From: Paralichthys olivaceus
Taxonomy: Eukaryota > Chordata > Actinopteri > Pleuronectiformes > Paralichthyidae
Length of the DNA stretch: 64,000 nt
Direction: 5' to 3'
Assembly (NCBI RefSeq): GCF_024713975.1
Contig: NC_091093.1
Span: 26,974,501-27,038,500, forward strand
The notes below the pieces were generated by a model that was given only the letters and a program-made list of their open reading frames with translations, was not told where the DNA came from and searched no databases. Numbering within the stretch: the stretch's first letter is position 1; every line of letters begins with the position of its first letter. The position numbers and the translations under genes were made by a program. Shown here piece after piece: positions 39,313 to 54,065 of the stretch.

Positions 39313-42300
39313 ATGAAGATGGACTGGCCCGGGAGCAGCACCGTGAGTCTCCTCTTGTTTACTAGCAGCTGCTGATGTCTGGTTAGCGGCGTTGACTACT
39401 TAACCCGGTTCAGACGCTGAGTTAAAACCCGGGTTTAAGCATTAACCTGCTAACTCGCGGTCAATCTCGACGGTAAATTGCTGAAAACGCGGAACTAACC
39501 TGCGGAGTCGCCCCAGCTGTCAGCTCGTCTCTGGCGGATGTAGGTGTTGCTAACGTGCTCGCTAGTTACCTGTGGTTAACCAGCGTGAACTAACTTACTA
39601 ACTAACAACTGACTTGGGTTAACTCAGTCCTGATTAACTAGCTCACAAGCTAACTCCTCTCGTGTAGAAGCATCGTCCACGTTCTGGGAAGATTCGTCAC
39701 GATGATGAAAACGTTTCCTCCATTAAAGGATTCATTCAAGTTTGAAAGTCTGAGGTTCTCGTGCAGACGTGATAACAGGTTCTTCCTGTTTTTACAGACC
39801 ACTACAACATGTACTTTTACCATAGTGGTAATAAAAGCAATGCAAAACTAACTCTGATTATGTACAAATACTGATATACTACTCATATATATTCAAATAC
39901 ACCGAGTTTATTAGATCCACTGATCTTCCAACGTCGGTTTCAATTTCCTGTTTCACCACATCGTGTTTCCTGTTGAGCTGCAGCAGGAAGACAGACCCAC
40001 TTCACGATGAGGTCTTTAAATTCATCCTTCATCTAAAATCCTCTAGAAATCTTGGATATGAAAGAAGATTAAAGCAGCTTGCAACACAAGAGATGATGTA
40101 TAAAATAATTTAACTTGTAAAATATCACTTGTGAAAATACTTAAATAAAAACTGGGAGATTTAAACAATATTGAATTCAATTATAGAAAATAGTAGGAGT
40201 GTTAAGTCCAGCGTCAGAAGTGTAGTAAGTAAATACAACTTAGGACTTAACTAGTTAAAGTACAAGAACCTCATTATTGTACTAAATTACTCCAGCTTGA
40301 GTAAAAGTACTTAGTTAATTTCCACTCCTGCTGCATGTTTTCATCCAAATCCACGTATCTGTGTGTTTCACAGCCAGGCAGTTTATCTTCTGCCAAATAT
40401 TGTTTTAGATCAACATTTGTGTGGATCATGGCAGCAAGCGTGTGTGACCATCAACTTCAACATCTGGGCGGACTGAAAGAGCAACCAGCTGCTCCGTCAC
40501 AGGATATAAATAAACCGGTGCAGATGTGGTGAAGCTGTTGTTCACGCCACAGGACACAAATCTTTTTCACAATCTAATGAAGTTTGCAGAACCATCAAAC
40601 ACATCATTTCCACCTTGTGGTTTATCACAGTCATGCAGCTCATCATCAGTGTGGGTGAAAAGGATCAGATTCTCTGTCGCTGTGTGTAGTTAACTTTTCT
40701 AAGCAGCATGAACAATATCATGATGTCTTCTCACTGCTTGTTTTGTCTTCTCACTGCTTGTTTTGTCCAACTTGATAGAAGCAGGTTGACCTAACATTTG
40801 AGGCTGGAACCTGACAAAACTACCGTATATGAACTATGACCATTTTATTTGTTTGCTGATGAAAATCAGTCAATATGAGCCTTTCACAAAAATTAGATAA
40901 TAATTCTAGTTTCCATTTTACTTATAAAGGGTTTAATAATGACATCTTAGGGATCATTACCAATTTCTCTCTATTTTTTATCATTATACATTGGCTGATA
41001 TGCCAGTATTTGGAATTTCTTACTTCCTCATATTGGCATCAGCCCCTAAAACCCATCGTCTGTCAAATTACAGATGATCATACATTTGTGTTCTGCCTGT
41101 TCGGTGTGTTTTGCCTGTTCTGTGTTTACGTGTGCACACTGTGACTGAGCCTAATGAGTCATACTACTGTAATCTGCCAGGCTGATGTTTCCACATGAAC
41201 CATTCTGGACCAAACCCGTGTTTTTTCCTTGTGTGTTATTGTGACAGGATCACAGCCAGATGCATGACGGCTGTCACCACGGACATGCAGGTCATTCTCA
41301 CAGCCACGGGCCGAGAGCGGCAGCGTTCGGCAGCATGGCTCATCCCTTTGCGCCGGCTTTTCACGGGCCGTTTGGCAAAAGCGCAGATCAGATGATGGAC
41401 CTCACTCAGCAGCCAAAGAAACGCTCACACATGGACGACAGCAGCAGCTGGGACATCATTAAGGCAACGCAGTAAGTGGTGGATTATGACAAATCTGTCT
41501 TTTCCATTTCATGTCAACATCGCTTGAGAAAATATTACTTATGTATGACATTAAATCACCTAAAGTTCCAGATTGAAAGGATGGACCAAACCACACACGT
41601 TGTTTTTAATGGGTGATCATTAATGATGTTTTAATAATTTTTATATTCATTAGCATCAAAGCCTCTTCCGTTCATGTTTGATTACATCATTACTTAGTGC
41701 TCTATTACATTTAAGTTCGGCAACTGCTTTGTCCAGCATGTTTCTTCTCTTTATAGGTTTGCTGTTGCACCAATAAAACCTTCACATAATATTTTTTTTT
41801 TTCAGGATCAAATATTCCTTTGGATTTTCTGCAGGATGTGTACAAACAATTTGTTTTAATCACACACAGGAAGGTTTGTGACAAACCTTGAATTTTTTTG
41901 CTGTAGTTCCCGAGTTTAAAAACATGTCAACATGTTCATTTTTGGGAGGGAAAAAACTAAACACACATCAAAAGGTGCAAGGCGGTCCGAAGTGATTCAA
42001 CAAAAACAAATAAGAGCCTGCATACTTATGCATAAGTGTTCAGGCTCTTTTCTGTTTTTCTTTTGAGAGTTTTTCCTCAGATGTTTTGTCAGATGAACAT
42101 CAAAAACAAAAAAAAGAGCCTGAACACCTATGCATGAGTCCTCAGAGTGATTTCACAACAGATCCAAGATTCGAGTATGTCAAACCTGTAGCACTGAGGT
42201 AAACACACCTTGTCTCATTGATGAACAAATATTTAATCAGTGGATTTCCCAGGAGTTTTACAACTAAACTGAAGGAACGTAGAGCTCTGTGTTTAATTAG

Positions 42301-45300
42301 CAGTCAGAAGGGGATGATTCATTTTTTTGGCGGGATTGAAAGTTATCTAGAAAGAAAACCCCGCCCAAAGAAATAAAGGCTTCACAAACCACGTGGGATT
42401 GAGTTGAGATTAAAACTTTCTAACTGATCAGTGAGCTGAGATGCAGAAGATCAAAGGTCACTGCTTGTAAGAAAAAGAAAAGAGCCACTCCTTCTTTTTA
42501 TCTCATTATCTGTTAGCTTAGTGGAAACTATGTGCAAATGTATTTCAAATAGACTGAAACTGATCAACTGAACCTGTTTCTCTACTTTCAGGCAGAGTTG
42601 ACAATTTATTATATTGTCACATTGAAAATGTAATATACATTTTGTATTTAATTTACTTGTTGTGTTTAAATATAAATAATTATATAAAGTGCAACTTTAA
42701 ACGTTAGTCTGGATGTTACCTCTGTCAAGGAGGTTGTGTTTTCATCCCTGTTCATTTGTTTGTTTGTCAGCTGGATTATGCAAAAAGAAACTTGGTGGAA
42801 GGATGAGACACGGGCCGAGAAGGAACTCATTAAATTTTAGCTTGGAATCAGACAAAGGGACGGATCCAGGTTTACTTTCTACAACTGTGTGAGATAGAGC
42901 GTTGAGCTCTACTGAGTGACAGTCTACTTATTGGTGTGTTTTGCTTTGTGTGATCCTCTCAGGTTCGGAATCCTGGAGCGCTGTAAAGAGCTGGTGGAGG
43001 CCGGATACGACGTCAGGCAGCCGGACAAAGAGAACGTGACTCTGCTGCACTGGGCAGCCATCAACAACCGCTCCGAGCTGGTCAAGTAAGACATCTTCCC
43101 AAAGAGAGACAAGAGGAACCTGTTGTTTAGATTGAGAAACAGTCCACTGCAGGTTACCACCTCACCCGACATGTCAATCAGTAGCTCAGTTATTTTCCTC
43201 TGGACCTTTCGCACACACTTCACTGGGTTAAGGATACTCGAGACTGCTGCAGGAAGAATTGAGAGCTGTGTTAGCATTTCAGGAGATTATTCACAGGCTC
43301 ATGAAGTTTCACTCTTATCTACAATCATTCTTTGGTTTTTGTTCCTTAATTTCAGGGAAATCATGCAAAATGTTGAAGTATAAACATTATTCTCGGGTAA
43401 ACAAGATATTTTCTGTCCTTAAGTTTATCATGAATTTAATTTAGAATAATTTAAAATAAAGCTAACCATAAATAGCTCGGTGTTGCTGTGGTCTTTTAAA
43501 TATCACATAAAGAAGCCGGTGTTACCTCAGGGTATTTCACGATCAGAAGAATCTGCTGAGTCATCTTGCTTAATTGCAATAATTAAGAGTTTCTCAAAAA
43601 CGTCCAGAGACAACTGTTCTGAAATAGAAAGAAATTCCAACACGAAATGTTCTGAACTGTTCTGACGTTTTCTCACAGGTATTTCATTTCTAATGGGGCG
43701 ATAGTCGACCAGCTCGGAGGAGACCTGAACTCCACTCCTCTTCACTGGGCCATCAGGTGACCGTTTGACCTTGAATGTTTTGGTAGCTATGGTCAGCAGA
43801 TTAAAAACACTGGAATCATGTGTCTAAAGTTGTTTCATTTGTCTTTCTTAATTTTAATTTGTTTTGTTTGGTTAAAAAATTTAATCACACTGATCATGGA
43901 TATTATGATATGATAATGATTCGTGAATGTTCTTCAGGAATTAATAAATAGATTAAAATAGTACATTTCTAAAGGACCTCAGCTTTTATAAATGTAAAAT
44001 AACCTTTTTACAAAGTTACAAAATTCATTTATTTTGAAACCCCCCCCCCCCGAACAGGCAGGGCCACCTCCCCATGGTGATCCAGCTGATGAGATACGGA
44101 GCAGATCCCTCCATCGCTGACGGAGAAGGTTACCGCGCTCTCCACCTCGCCATCCTCTTCCAGCACATGGCTATAGCGGCTTATCTAATGGCTAAAGGAC
44201 AGGTCGGCACCCTCAAGACAGTTTATTGTTTCTTTTCCTTTATTTTCCCGGCTGTTAATCCATCTTTGCCTCTTGATCTGCAGGAAGTCGATGGGCCTGA
44301 CTGCAACGGACAGACGCCACTGATGTTGGCAGCTCAGAAGATTATTGGGTAAGCTCGCTGCTCCTTCACAAATACACTTTAAACCCCTCTAGTGTTAAGT
44401 AATTGTGTAAATGGCTAAATAAGACTTAATACCGACTCTAAATGAGACCATGTCTGTGATTCATTTTTTCAGATGTTCAGATTTTGCTTCTCCTGAGATA
44501 GATTGTTTGATTTCTTCTTGTTCTGCTGTTAATTCCAAAACACGTTGTTCTGTCCCAGGCCTGAACCCACTAACTTCTTAATCAAGAATAATGCGTCTGT
44601 GAGCGCCGTGGACAAAGTGAACAGGAACACTCCGTTGCACTGCGCCGTGCTCGCAGGAAATGTAGACGCTGCCCACATACTGCTGGAGGCTGGGGCCAGT
44701 GTGGACGCAGACAATATCAATGTGAGCTTCACAAAATTTCATACCAGAATTTATAAAAAAATCTTTGTGGTGAATGTTTCAGTGTGTGAGCAAATCTGTT
44801 TCCCAAAGACAGTCGTGGCTCAGACTAACTACAACTTCACTTAGTGCGACGTGGAAACTTTGATCCTGTGCACATAAGGAGACGTCTTGTAGTATTTTTT
44901 GAAATTAAAAATTTAAATATATTACAAAAGTCTGGATTTTTCGGAGAGGGAGTATTATTACTTCTGATTACTTTTTCTTGTTGAAAAAACAACAAATCAC
45001 ATGAAATTATAATTGAAATTTTATGGTTTAAAACAAATCTTCAATTAGCAGCTTGTGGCTAAACAGCACTGAGCTGAGCTTAAAAACGTTATTAATTTTA
45101 TTGATGTCCTTCTTCATGTTTGTGTTATCACTGCGTCTTCTTCAGGGTCACACGCCCATTGACTTGGCGCACCAGGTGCACAGCCCGCTGCTCATTCACA
45201 TGCTCAACCACGTCAAACAGGAAAGGATTCGCTCCAACTCACGCTGCCTGCGGATTGTCAACAGATACAGGGTACACGCACACACGCACACACACACACA

Positions 45301-48300
45301 CACACTCCGATTGTAAACATTTTCCCTTCCTCTAACATCCTCCTGTCTGCACGTATTGCAGGTGATTCTGCAGTTTCTGCTCTGCACGTCCGTGTTCGGG
45401 TGTGTGGGTGCAATAGTTGATATGAACTCAGACTCCTGGTTGCTCAAAGGGATCCTGCTGGTCTGTGTGATAGGTGGGGTCAATCTGTTCTCAAGGTGAG
45501 GAGTTTTAAAACTGAAAGTAATTTACACTGTTTGCATATTTAACACAACTGGTTTATTTAATTTTATAATGAATATATATTTGCGTCTTAACAGGAATTT
45601 CCCGAGTTCATCCTTTCAGTCTCTCCTCCCGGCTGCGTCTCTCATGGCTTCGTTCTTCTGGATGCTCGTCACCTGGTTCCTCTGGTTCCTGCCAGATATC
45701 CTGTATGTGAAGAAAAACATCAGTTAACCAATTAAGTGACCATTATTTGTGTCTCTGCAAATCAGGGTTTGATCCCTGAGACACGTGAGCAGTAAACTCT
45801 GCAGATGCATTCGCTTGATTTTGAATTCCTGTTTTAATATTTTAGCCTTTTGATGAAACAAATGAACAAAGAGTTTCTTAACATTAAACCCCACATGGAC
45901 CGAGCGCCACAGTTCAGGTTCTGTTCACCCTGAATGCCACTGCTCTGCTCTACTACTACCTCCGCACCTGCAGGACCGACCCTGGCTTCGTCAGGGCAAC
46001 CGAGGAGGAGAAGAAAATGGTGGGATGGATGTTAAAAGGATGTCTTACATGTTAATGTCTCTGCCAAGCTGAGCTAAGTTTTTCTTCTGGTGTTGTCAGA
46101 ATGTGTTGGTGTTGGCTGAAGCCGGCTGTCTGGACCCCAGGATACTCTGCACCTCCTGCATGGTGAAGCTCTGAGCACAAACCCTTCACTTTTTTTTTAC
46201 AATACTGTCATTAACACAGCGACACGACAACCCCTTCTGTTCTACGTTGCTTTGTCTGCAGATAAAGAAACCAGTGAGAGCGCAGCATTGCTACAGCTGT
46301 GACGCCTGTGTGGCGAAGCAGGACCACCACTCCGTCTGGACCAACAGCTGCATCGGTGCGAACATCATGACAAAACCTCCACTGAACAATCTGAAGATAT
46401 TTACATTAAAACTCAAATTTTAACCAAACTTCATGGGAATATTACCTGGGAGGGTATTTCCAGATTATTCACCTTTGGAGCTGATTTGTTGTAGGACGTG
46501 GGCTCCGAGGATCGTAAAAACTTAATGGATAATTTAAATTACACACAGCTCACACAGTAACATCACAAAACACTAACTCTTTATATGGTATGTTGTTAAA
46601 ATTCATATTACGAACCAGTGGTGGAACGAATATAGAATATATCGTGTATATATAGGATGGTATGTACAACTTGCGTGAGGTGTAGGTTACATTCCGCCGA
46701 TAAGTTAGATTCATTAACAAACAAAACTTCTAAGTAATTTTCTTTTACATTTACATATCTATTTAACAATGTTTTAAAAACCTGTGGTCATATTAGAATT
46801 GAATGATGGATGGATGGATGGATGGACGGATGGATAGATAGATAGAAAGAGAGATAGAAAGATAGATAGATAGAGAGATAAGTTCAGTAATTCATTGACC
46901 GTCTGTCACTAACCTCTAAGACTTTGTAGTAAGTTGAAGACAACGTGTCACATTCCACACGTCTTCTTCTTTTCCAGGTGCGAGGAACCATCACTACTTC
47001 ATCCTCTTCCTGTTTTCCCTGGTGCTGATGGGAGCCTGGATGTTCTACGGTTCTCTTGTGTGTGAGTGACTCGACGTACAGTGTGATCGAGGCGTCTGAC
47101 CCGGTTTTTGCGTCGACTCTGGAGAGACTCATCCTGCGTGCTGTGTTTGTTATTTCAGACTGGTCCATTCACTGTGTGCTGCATTACGAGGAGCAGGGCC
47201 TGTGGGGCGTGGTCTCTGCCCTGGTCGGCTGCTCTCCCTGGGTGCTCAGCATCTTCCTGCTGGCCTTCTACCACACCTGCTGGTCCAGCCTGATCCTGCT
47301 GCTGCAGCTCTACCAGGTAACTGGCTGTGAAGTGTGTTACAGAGCGTCCGAGGCTCCCAAACTTCTTATGAGTCATCCTCTCTGTCTCAAAAACCCTCCT
47401 CTGAATTACTTGTTTTAATAAGGTGAATTAACTGTTATAACATTTCCTCTCGTGTAAAATAACGAGGTGGGTGTGTGTTCCTCCCCTAATAAGAGGAGGT
47501 GGTTGGTTTGATTGCCAACTACTTTAATCCACATGCTAAAGTTTCCTTTGGCAGAACACTGAACCTGTGAATGCTGTGCTGTCAGTGTGTGAATGTGACG
47601 TATGAGTTGTTTATAAATAGAATTATAGAGGCACTGTTTGAATATGTGTGAATCTTTGAATTTGACTCATCGTGTAGAGAATTTAATATAATAACTTAAT
47701 GTTTCCATTAGAGCATAGCAATGAAATCAGAACTGTAATAAAAAAAAAATTAAACTAAAATGAACAATAATTATAAAAAACTTTTGATATGTTTTATTTC
47801 ATACTAGAAAAATGAGGAACATAAAAATACTAAGAGTCGTCAAAGGATTTGTAACGTTGTTGTGGGAGTTCGTTCCTCATCTTTGCTGCATCGTGAAAGA
47901 AAGTAGCTCCGCCGTGTTGTTTGACTGTGTCACGTCCAGTGAGCCAGTACTGAGTGACGTCAGCGAGCAGATGGGAACATAATCACAGTCTAAAAGATAA
48001 GATGGTGACGGGACATTTTAGTGGACACTGGCAAACAGCGAAGTGATGCTCATGCTGGTGTGATGTGTTCTTTTTCTCTGGCTTTGGTTCTAGCTGCAGA
48101 ATCTTCAACAAGTTGCAGATGATCAGTGTTTTTTAATCAAATGTAAAATAGTATTTTCACTTAATTGGACTCATATTTGCTTGAAACCTTCGACATTGTG
48201 TTTGTTGTTTTTCTCGTAGCTGAGAACTGGCTCCTTATCCCTTTTATAGTCATTATAATATATTTTACTGCATCTGTGGAAGGTTTTGACAAAGTCTTGG

Positions 48301-48819
48301 AGAATTAGGTTCAGGTTGGACGTGGTGAAGAAGCCAAACCTGACGCACGAAGTCTCTGTTACAGTCTAATGACCTGCTGTGTTTACACATGCGTCTCCTC
48401 TGCTCTTGGGGTGATTGATGTTTCTGTTTGTGTGGGAGCAGATTGCCTTTCTTGGACTGACCACAAGCGAGCGGACAACTCTGTCACTTAACCAGATGAA
48501 GCAGCGGCAGCCGGTCTCCCTGAGACAGAATCCATACAAGTGAGTTTCAGTGCAGCGCTGTGACGTACGGATCACAATAAATTCCCGTTTCCTGCGTTCC
48601 GTGAATAAAAGTTCCATATGTGATCTAATCTGTGAACATAATTAATCGGTCCTGAATCTTCTCCTCTTGTCCTCCTGCAGTTTGGGAGTGGTGCGGAACC
48701 TCGCCTCCTTTTTCCAGCTGCGTTGCTGCGGCCTCTTCAAACCGGCCGTGGTCGACTGGACGCAGCAGTTCCTGCCTGGCCGTGAGCAGCACGTGTTCGG
48801 ACAGGCCGACATGGTCTGA
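39313..48819 (+). CDS. zdhhc13: Ankyrin-repeat DHHC-type palmitoyltransferase 13 (active-site motif DHHS)
   Basis: Seventeen exons: 39313-39342, 41248-41471, 42963-43085, 43679-43756, 44058-44202, 44284-44348, 44559-44721, 45146-45271, 45362-45495, 45595-45702, 45905-46019, 46100-46162, 46262-46355, 46978-47061, 47159-47316, 48442-48539, 48681-48819. Phases agree throughout and give 648 residues (human 622). A His-rich N-terminus leads to WDIIKATQ, then ankyrin repeats (about 85-318; [34 protein letters not shown]). Two membrane segments follow (about 320-398), then a third, a DHHC cysteine-rich domain (454-502) and further membrane segments. It ends with [10 protein letters not shown]. The family are Golgi proteins that S-acylate clients such as huntingtin. 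Here the catalytic Cys is Ser482. The start ATG is the first in exon 1. Gene order with csrp3 and e2f8 separates it from zdhhc17. Confidence 0.94.
40724..40763 (+). repeat. 20 bp perfect tandem duplication
   Basis: TGTCTTCTCACTGCTTGTTT occurs twice head to tail in zdhhc13 intron 1. Likely recent slippage or repair. Confidence 0.9.
42012..42147 (+). repeat. 38 nt inverted-repeat hairpin and a nearby inverted partial copy
   Basis: AAGAGCCTG (42012-42020) pairs with CAGGCTCTT (42041-42049) around a perfect 14 bp palindrome ACTTATGCATAAGT (42024-42037). A second block at 42114-42147 (AAGAGCCTGAACACCTATGC and on) matches the reverse complement of the first for its first 26 bases or so. It lies in zdhhc13 intron 2, so it would be transcribed. 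Confidence 0.8.
42716..42910 (+). repeat. Dispersed repeat copy in zdhhc13 intron 2
   Basis: It starts ACCTCTGTCAAGGAGGTTGT, continues TTTGTTTGTTTGTCAGCTGG, AAACTTGGTGGAAGGATGAG and GGGACGGATCCAGG. I recognise this as an abundant teleost interspersed repeat. A short related start (ACCTCCACCAAGGAAGTTAT) is at 1003-1022. Confidence 0.55.
46262..46355 (+). other. zdhhc13: zdhhc13 exon 13: cysteine-rich domain with DHHS
   Basis: The exon reads [20 protein letters not shown], then DHHS, then VWTNSCIG. Together with CTSC at the end of exon 12, the zinc-ligand Cys/His pattern is complete. Only the catalytic Cys position is changed: codon TCC at 46331-46333 encodes Ser. Human ZDHHC13 has DQHC here. 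The exon has a clean GT donor and AG acceptor. Confidence 0.9.
46802..46876. repeat. GATG/GATA microsatellite in zdhhc13 intron 13
   Basis: A run of GGAT units passing into GATA units with GAAA/GAGA interruptions. Confidence 0.9.
47470..47670 (+). mobile_element. Degenerate tRNA-derived SINE-like copy in zdhhc13 intron 15
   Basis: A B-box-like GGTTTGATTGCC at 47505-47516 is followed by GCAGAACACTGAACC and GTCAGTGTGTGAATGTGA. These match the order of the common teleost SINE body also seen in the minus-strand copy at 33996-34185. Ends are diffuse. Confidence 0.5.
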
Positions 48820-49235
48820 CCTCCCCGCTGCCACTCGCTCAGGGTCAAGGGTCGAACTTCTACAGTGGTTATGGACCAAAAGCACAGATTCTATTTATTT
48901 ATTTTTTTATGTGTGAGCTCTTTGTAAAGAAAGGGAACGATGGCAAAAGCAACATGCAGATAGGGATTCAGTTGCTCTTTGTACAGACTGCTGCTGCCTT
49001 ATACCCGACCAGTGTACGTGACATTTTCATTTGGTTGAACTGAACCTTTAAAGGCCTAAATTGTAATTGAAGTTTTTTTATAAACACGTTGGGTCTATTT
49101 TTTATCATCTGTTAAATGAAAAAAAAAAAAAAACTCTTTGTACATGTAAACGGTTTCTGAATTTTGTAAGAGTTGCATGTGTTTAATAATGAATGACCAC
49201 TATATCACTTCAATAAAGAAAAGCTGTGCCTGTCT
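48820..49235 (+). other. zdhhc13: 3' UTR of zdhhc13
   Basis: AT-rich sequence after TGA 48817-48819, ending soon after AATAAA at 49212-49217. Confidence 0.7.
49212..49217 (+). terminator. Polyadenylation signal AATAAA of zdhhc13
   Basis: A canonical hexamer 393 bases after the stop codon, followed by a GT/CT-rich stretch (gtgcctgtctcttctcatgtg). Confidence 0.75.
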
Positions 49236-50776
49236 CTTCTCATGTGGACTGAAATATGAGGAGGTGAACACATGAGTACGATGTGTTTTGATTTAAATAT
49301 GGGAAGAAATGATTATATATCATTTTCTCCATTAATTGATCAGTTATACTAGTTCAAGGTGACGTCTTAAAATGTGTGGTTAAATATACAAACATTCTTT
49401 CTGCTCATTGACATAACACATTATTTTTCTGTTGATTGTCTCTTGCAGCTATTTTTATGGCAGCCAGTGGAGACATGTTTTCAGTTTGTCTGTTCGTCCC
49501 ATTCTTGTAAACACAATACTTCATGAACGCTTTGTGGGAATTTCTACAAATGTACAAACTTTCATTCGGACCGACAGATAATCTGATGAGATGAAGGTGG
49601 TCGGACGTCAAAGTTTGCTGTTACCTTCAAAAACATGTTTTTGTTCTTGTGAACTCAACATCTCAGGAACGCCTTGAGGACGTTTCTTTAAATTGGGTAC
49701 AAACGTTCACTTGGAGTCAAAGATGAACTGATTAGATTTTGGTGGTCGAACGTTAAGGTTACTGTGAATTCATGTTCGTGTGAATGTGATGTATCAGTGA
49801 CAACTTGAGGGAATTTCAATACATCGGACACAAACACTCACTGAGACTCAAGGACCAAGTGATTTGAATTTAGAAGTCGAAGATCATGGTGACCTCACAA
49901 AACTCTTTTTGCCTTGTGAGCGTGTTATCGTAAGAACGCTGTCAGAGAATCTTTTTAATTTTGACACGTGTGTTTACATCAACTCGCAGATTAATTGATT
50001 CGATTTTAATGATCACAGTTTACAAAACATGATTTTGAAACATATCTCAAATCTGCCTTAAGGGAATTTCATTTAGTTGATAGAGCACCGGTTGGTGGGC
50101 CCATCGGCTCAGTTTGTTCATTGTGTCACGTCCCCCGGTTGAGACATCAAACCATTGTTCACCACAGGAAGTCGTGTTCAATCAGGTTCAATTAGGTCAC
50201 AGTGTCATGGTTGGATGCTTCTCATCCAAACTGCTTCAGACAAAGAATGAAATGAAAATAGTTCTGACTCTCCTGTGTTTTATCAGCTCTAATTTAATAA
50301 GACGAGATAACAGCTCTAATTTTAGTCACACGTGTAATCTGGTGCTGCTCTGCTCGGCTGCTCACGCTTTATTGTTGGGGACAGAAGCTCCACTTTCCCC
50401 TTGTTAATCACTTGTTGCCGTAATTATTCTAATTAAATATTGCACTGAATTATGTATGAATGTAAATGAGGTTATAAATAATTAACTTTGACAAGAGGAG
50501 GCTCTGCCTATTGCCTTTTCACAGCTGGAGGTAACAGTGGTAGAAACTCGTTGACTTATAAACGGGGTCAGGAGTCGTTTTTGCGGTTGTGTTGCAAACA
50601 AAATGATTATATAAAAGCGATAATTTATTCTAAGCATGAGAATTTCAGCTGAGTGAGATATAGAAGATGATGTGACGATATTTATTATTTTTGAAAACAG
50701 TAAGTGAAATGAAATGACGTTTATTATTTAGAAATAACGTCAGTCATCAAGATGCATTTTAAAATATCAAAATGTG
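49236..50776. other. Convergent intergenic region between zdhhc13 and csrp3
   Basis: No gene. It contains the degenerate tandem repeat at 49525-49970. The block at about 50280-50500 is AT-balanced with AATTA/TAATTA clusters and may be a conserved non-coding element. Both flanking genes end toward this region. Confidence 0.6.
49525..49970 (+). repeat. Degenerate ~130-142 bp tandem repeat (three units and a partial fourth)
   Basis: Units start near GAACGC at 49525, 49667, about 49797 and 49934. Each unit has in order a GGGAATTTC-like, a CAAACxTTCA-like, a GATxxxxTGATTxGA-like and a GGTGGTCGAACGTxAA-like segment, then TTTTTGTTC or TTTTTGCCTTGTGA. Identity between units is low, so the array is old. 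Confidence 0.65.
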
Positions 50777-50782
50777 TTTATT
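50777..50782 (-). terminator. Polyadenylation signal AATAAA of csrp3
   Basis: TTTATT on the plus strand, so AATAAA on the coding strand, about 150 bases after the csrp3 stop codon. Confidence 0.65.
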
Positions 50783-50929
50783 TTGGAATCAATCATCATC
50801 TGACATTGATCCAATCGTTCTGCTGTGAAAGTAAGATCATGTTTCACAGTTGCACAGAATCTTAAATTCTCATCACAAAGTATCACTGACTGTAAATAAC
50901 AGAGTAACAGACGATAACATTCACTGTCG

Positions 50930-54003
<3,074 letters not shown>

Positions 54004-54035
54004 CTTGAATCAAAGTCTGAATGCTTCAGTCCTGT
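54004..54035 (-). other. csrp3: Non-coding first exon of csrp3
   Basis: On the minus strand the sequence ending GACTTTGATTCAAG is followed by a strong GTAAGG donor. It lies about 25-30 bases downstream of a TATA box. The transcription start (about 54030-54035) is inferred from TATA spacing. Confidence 0.6.
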
Positions 54036-54057
54036 GGCAGGGAACAAACCCGGGTGG

Positions 54058-54065
54058 TTTATATA
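54058..54065 (-). promoter_or_regulatory. csrp3: TATA box of csrp3
   Basis: TATATAAA on the coding strand, about 1.0 kb upstream of the ATG and just upstream of the candidate non-coding exon. CAGCTG E-boxes at 54224-54229 and 54350-54355 lie 160-290 bases further upstream. That fits control by MyoD-family factors in a muscle gene. Confidence 0.6.
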
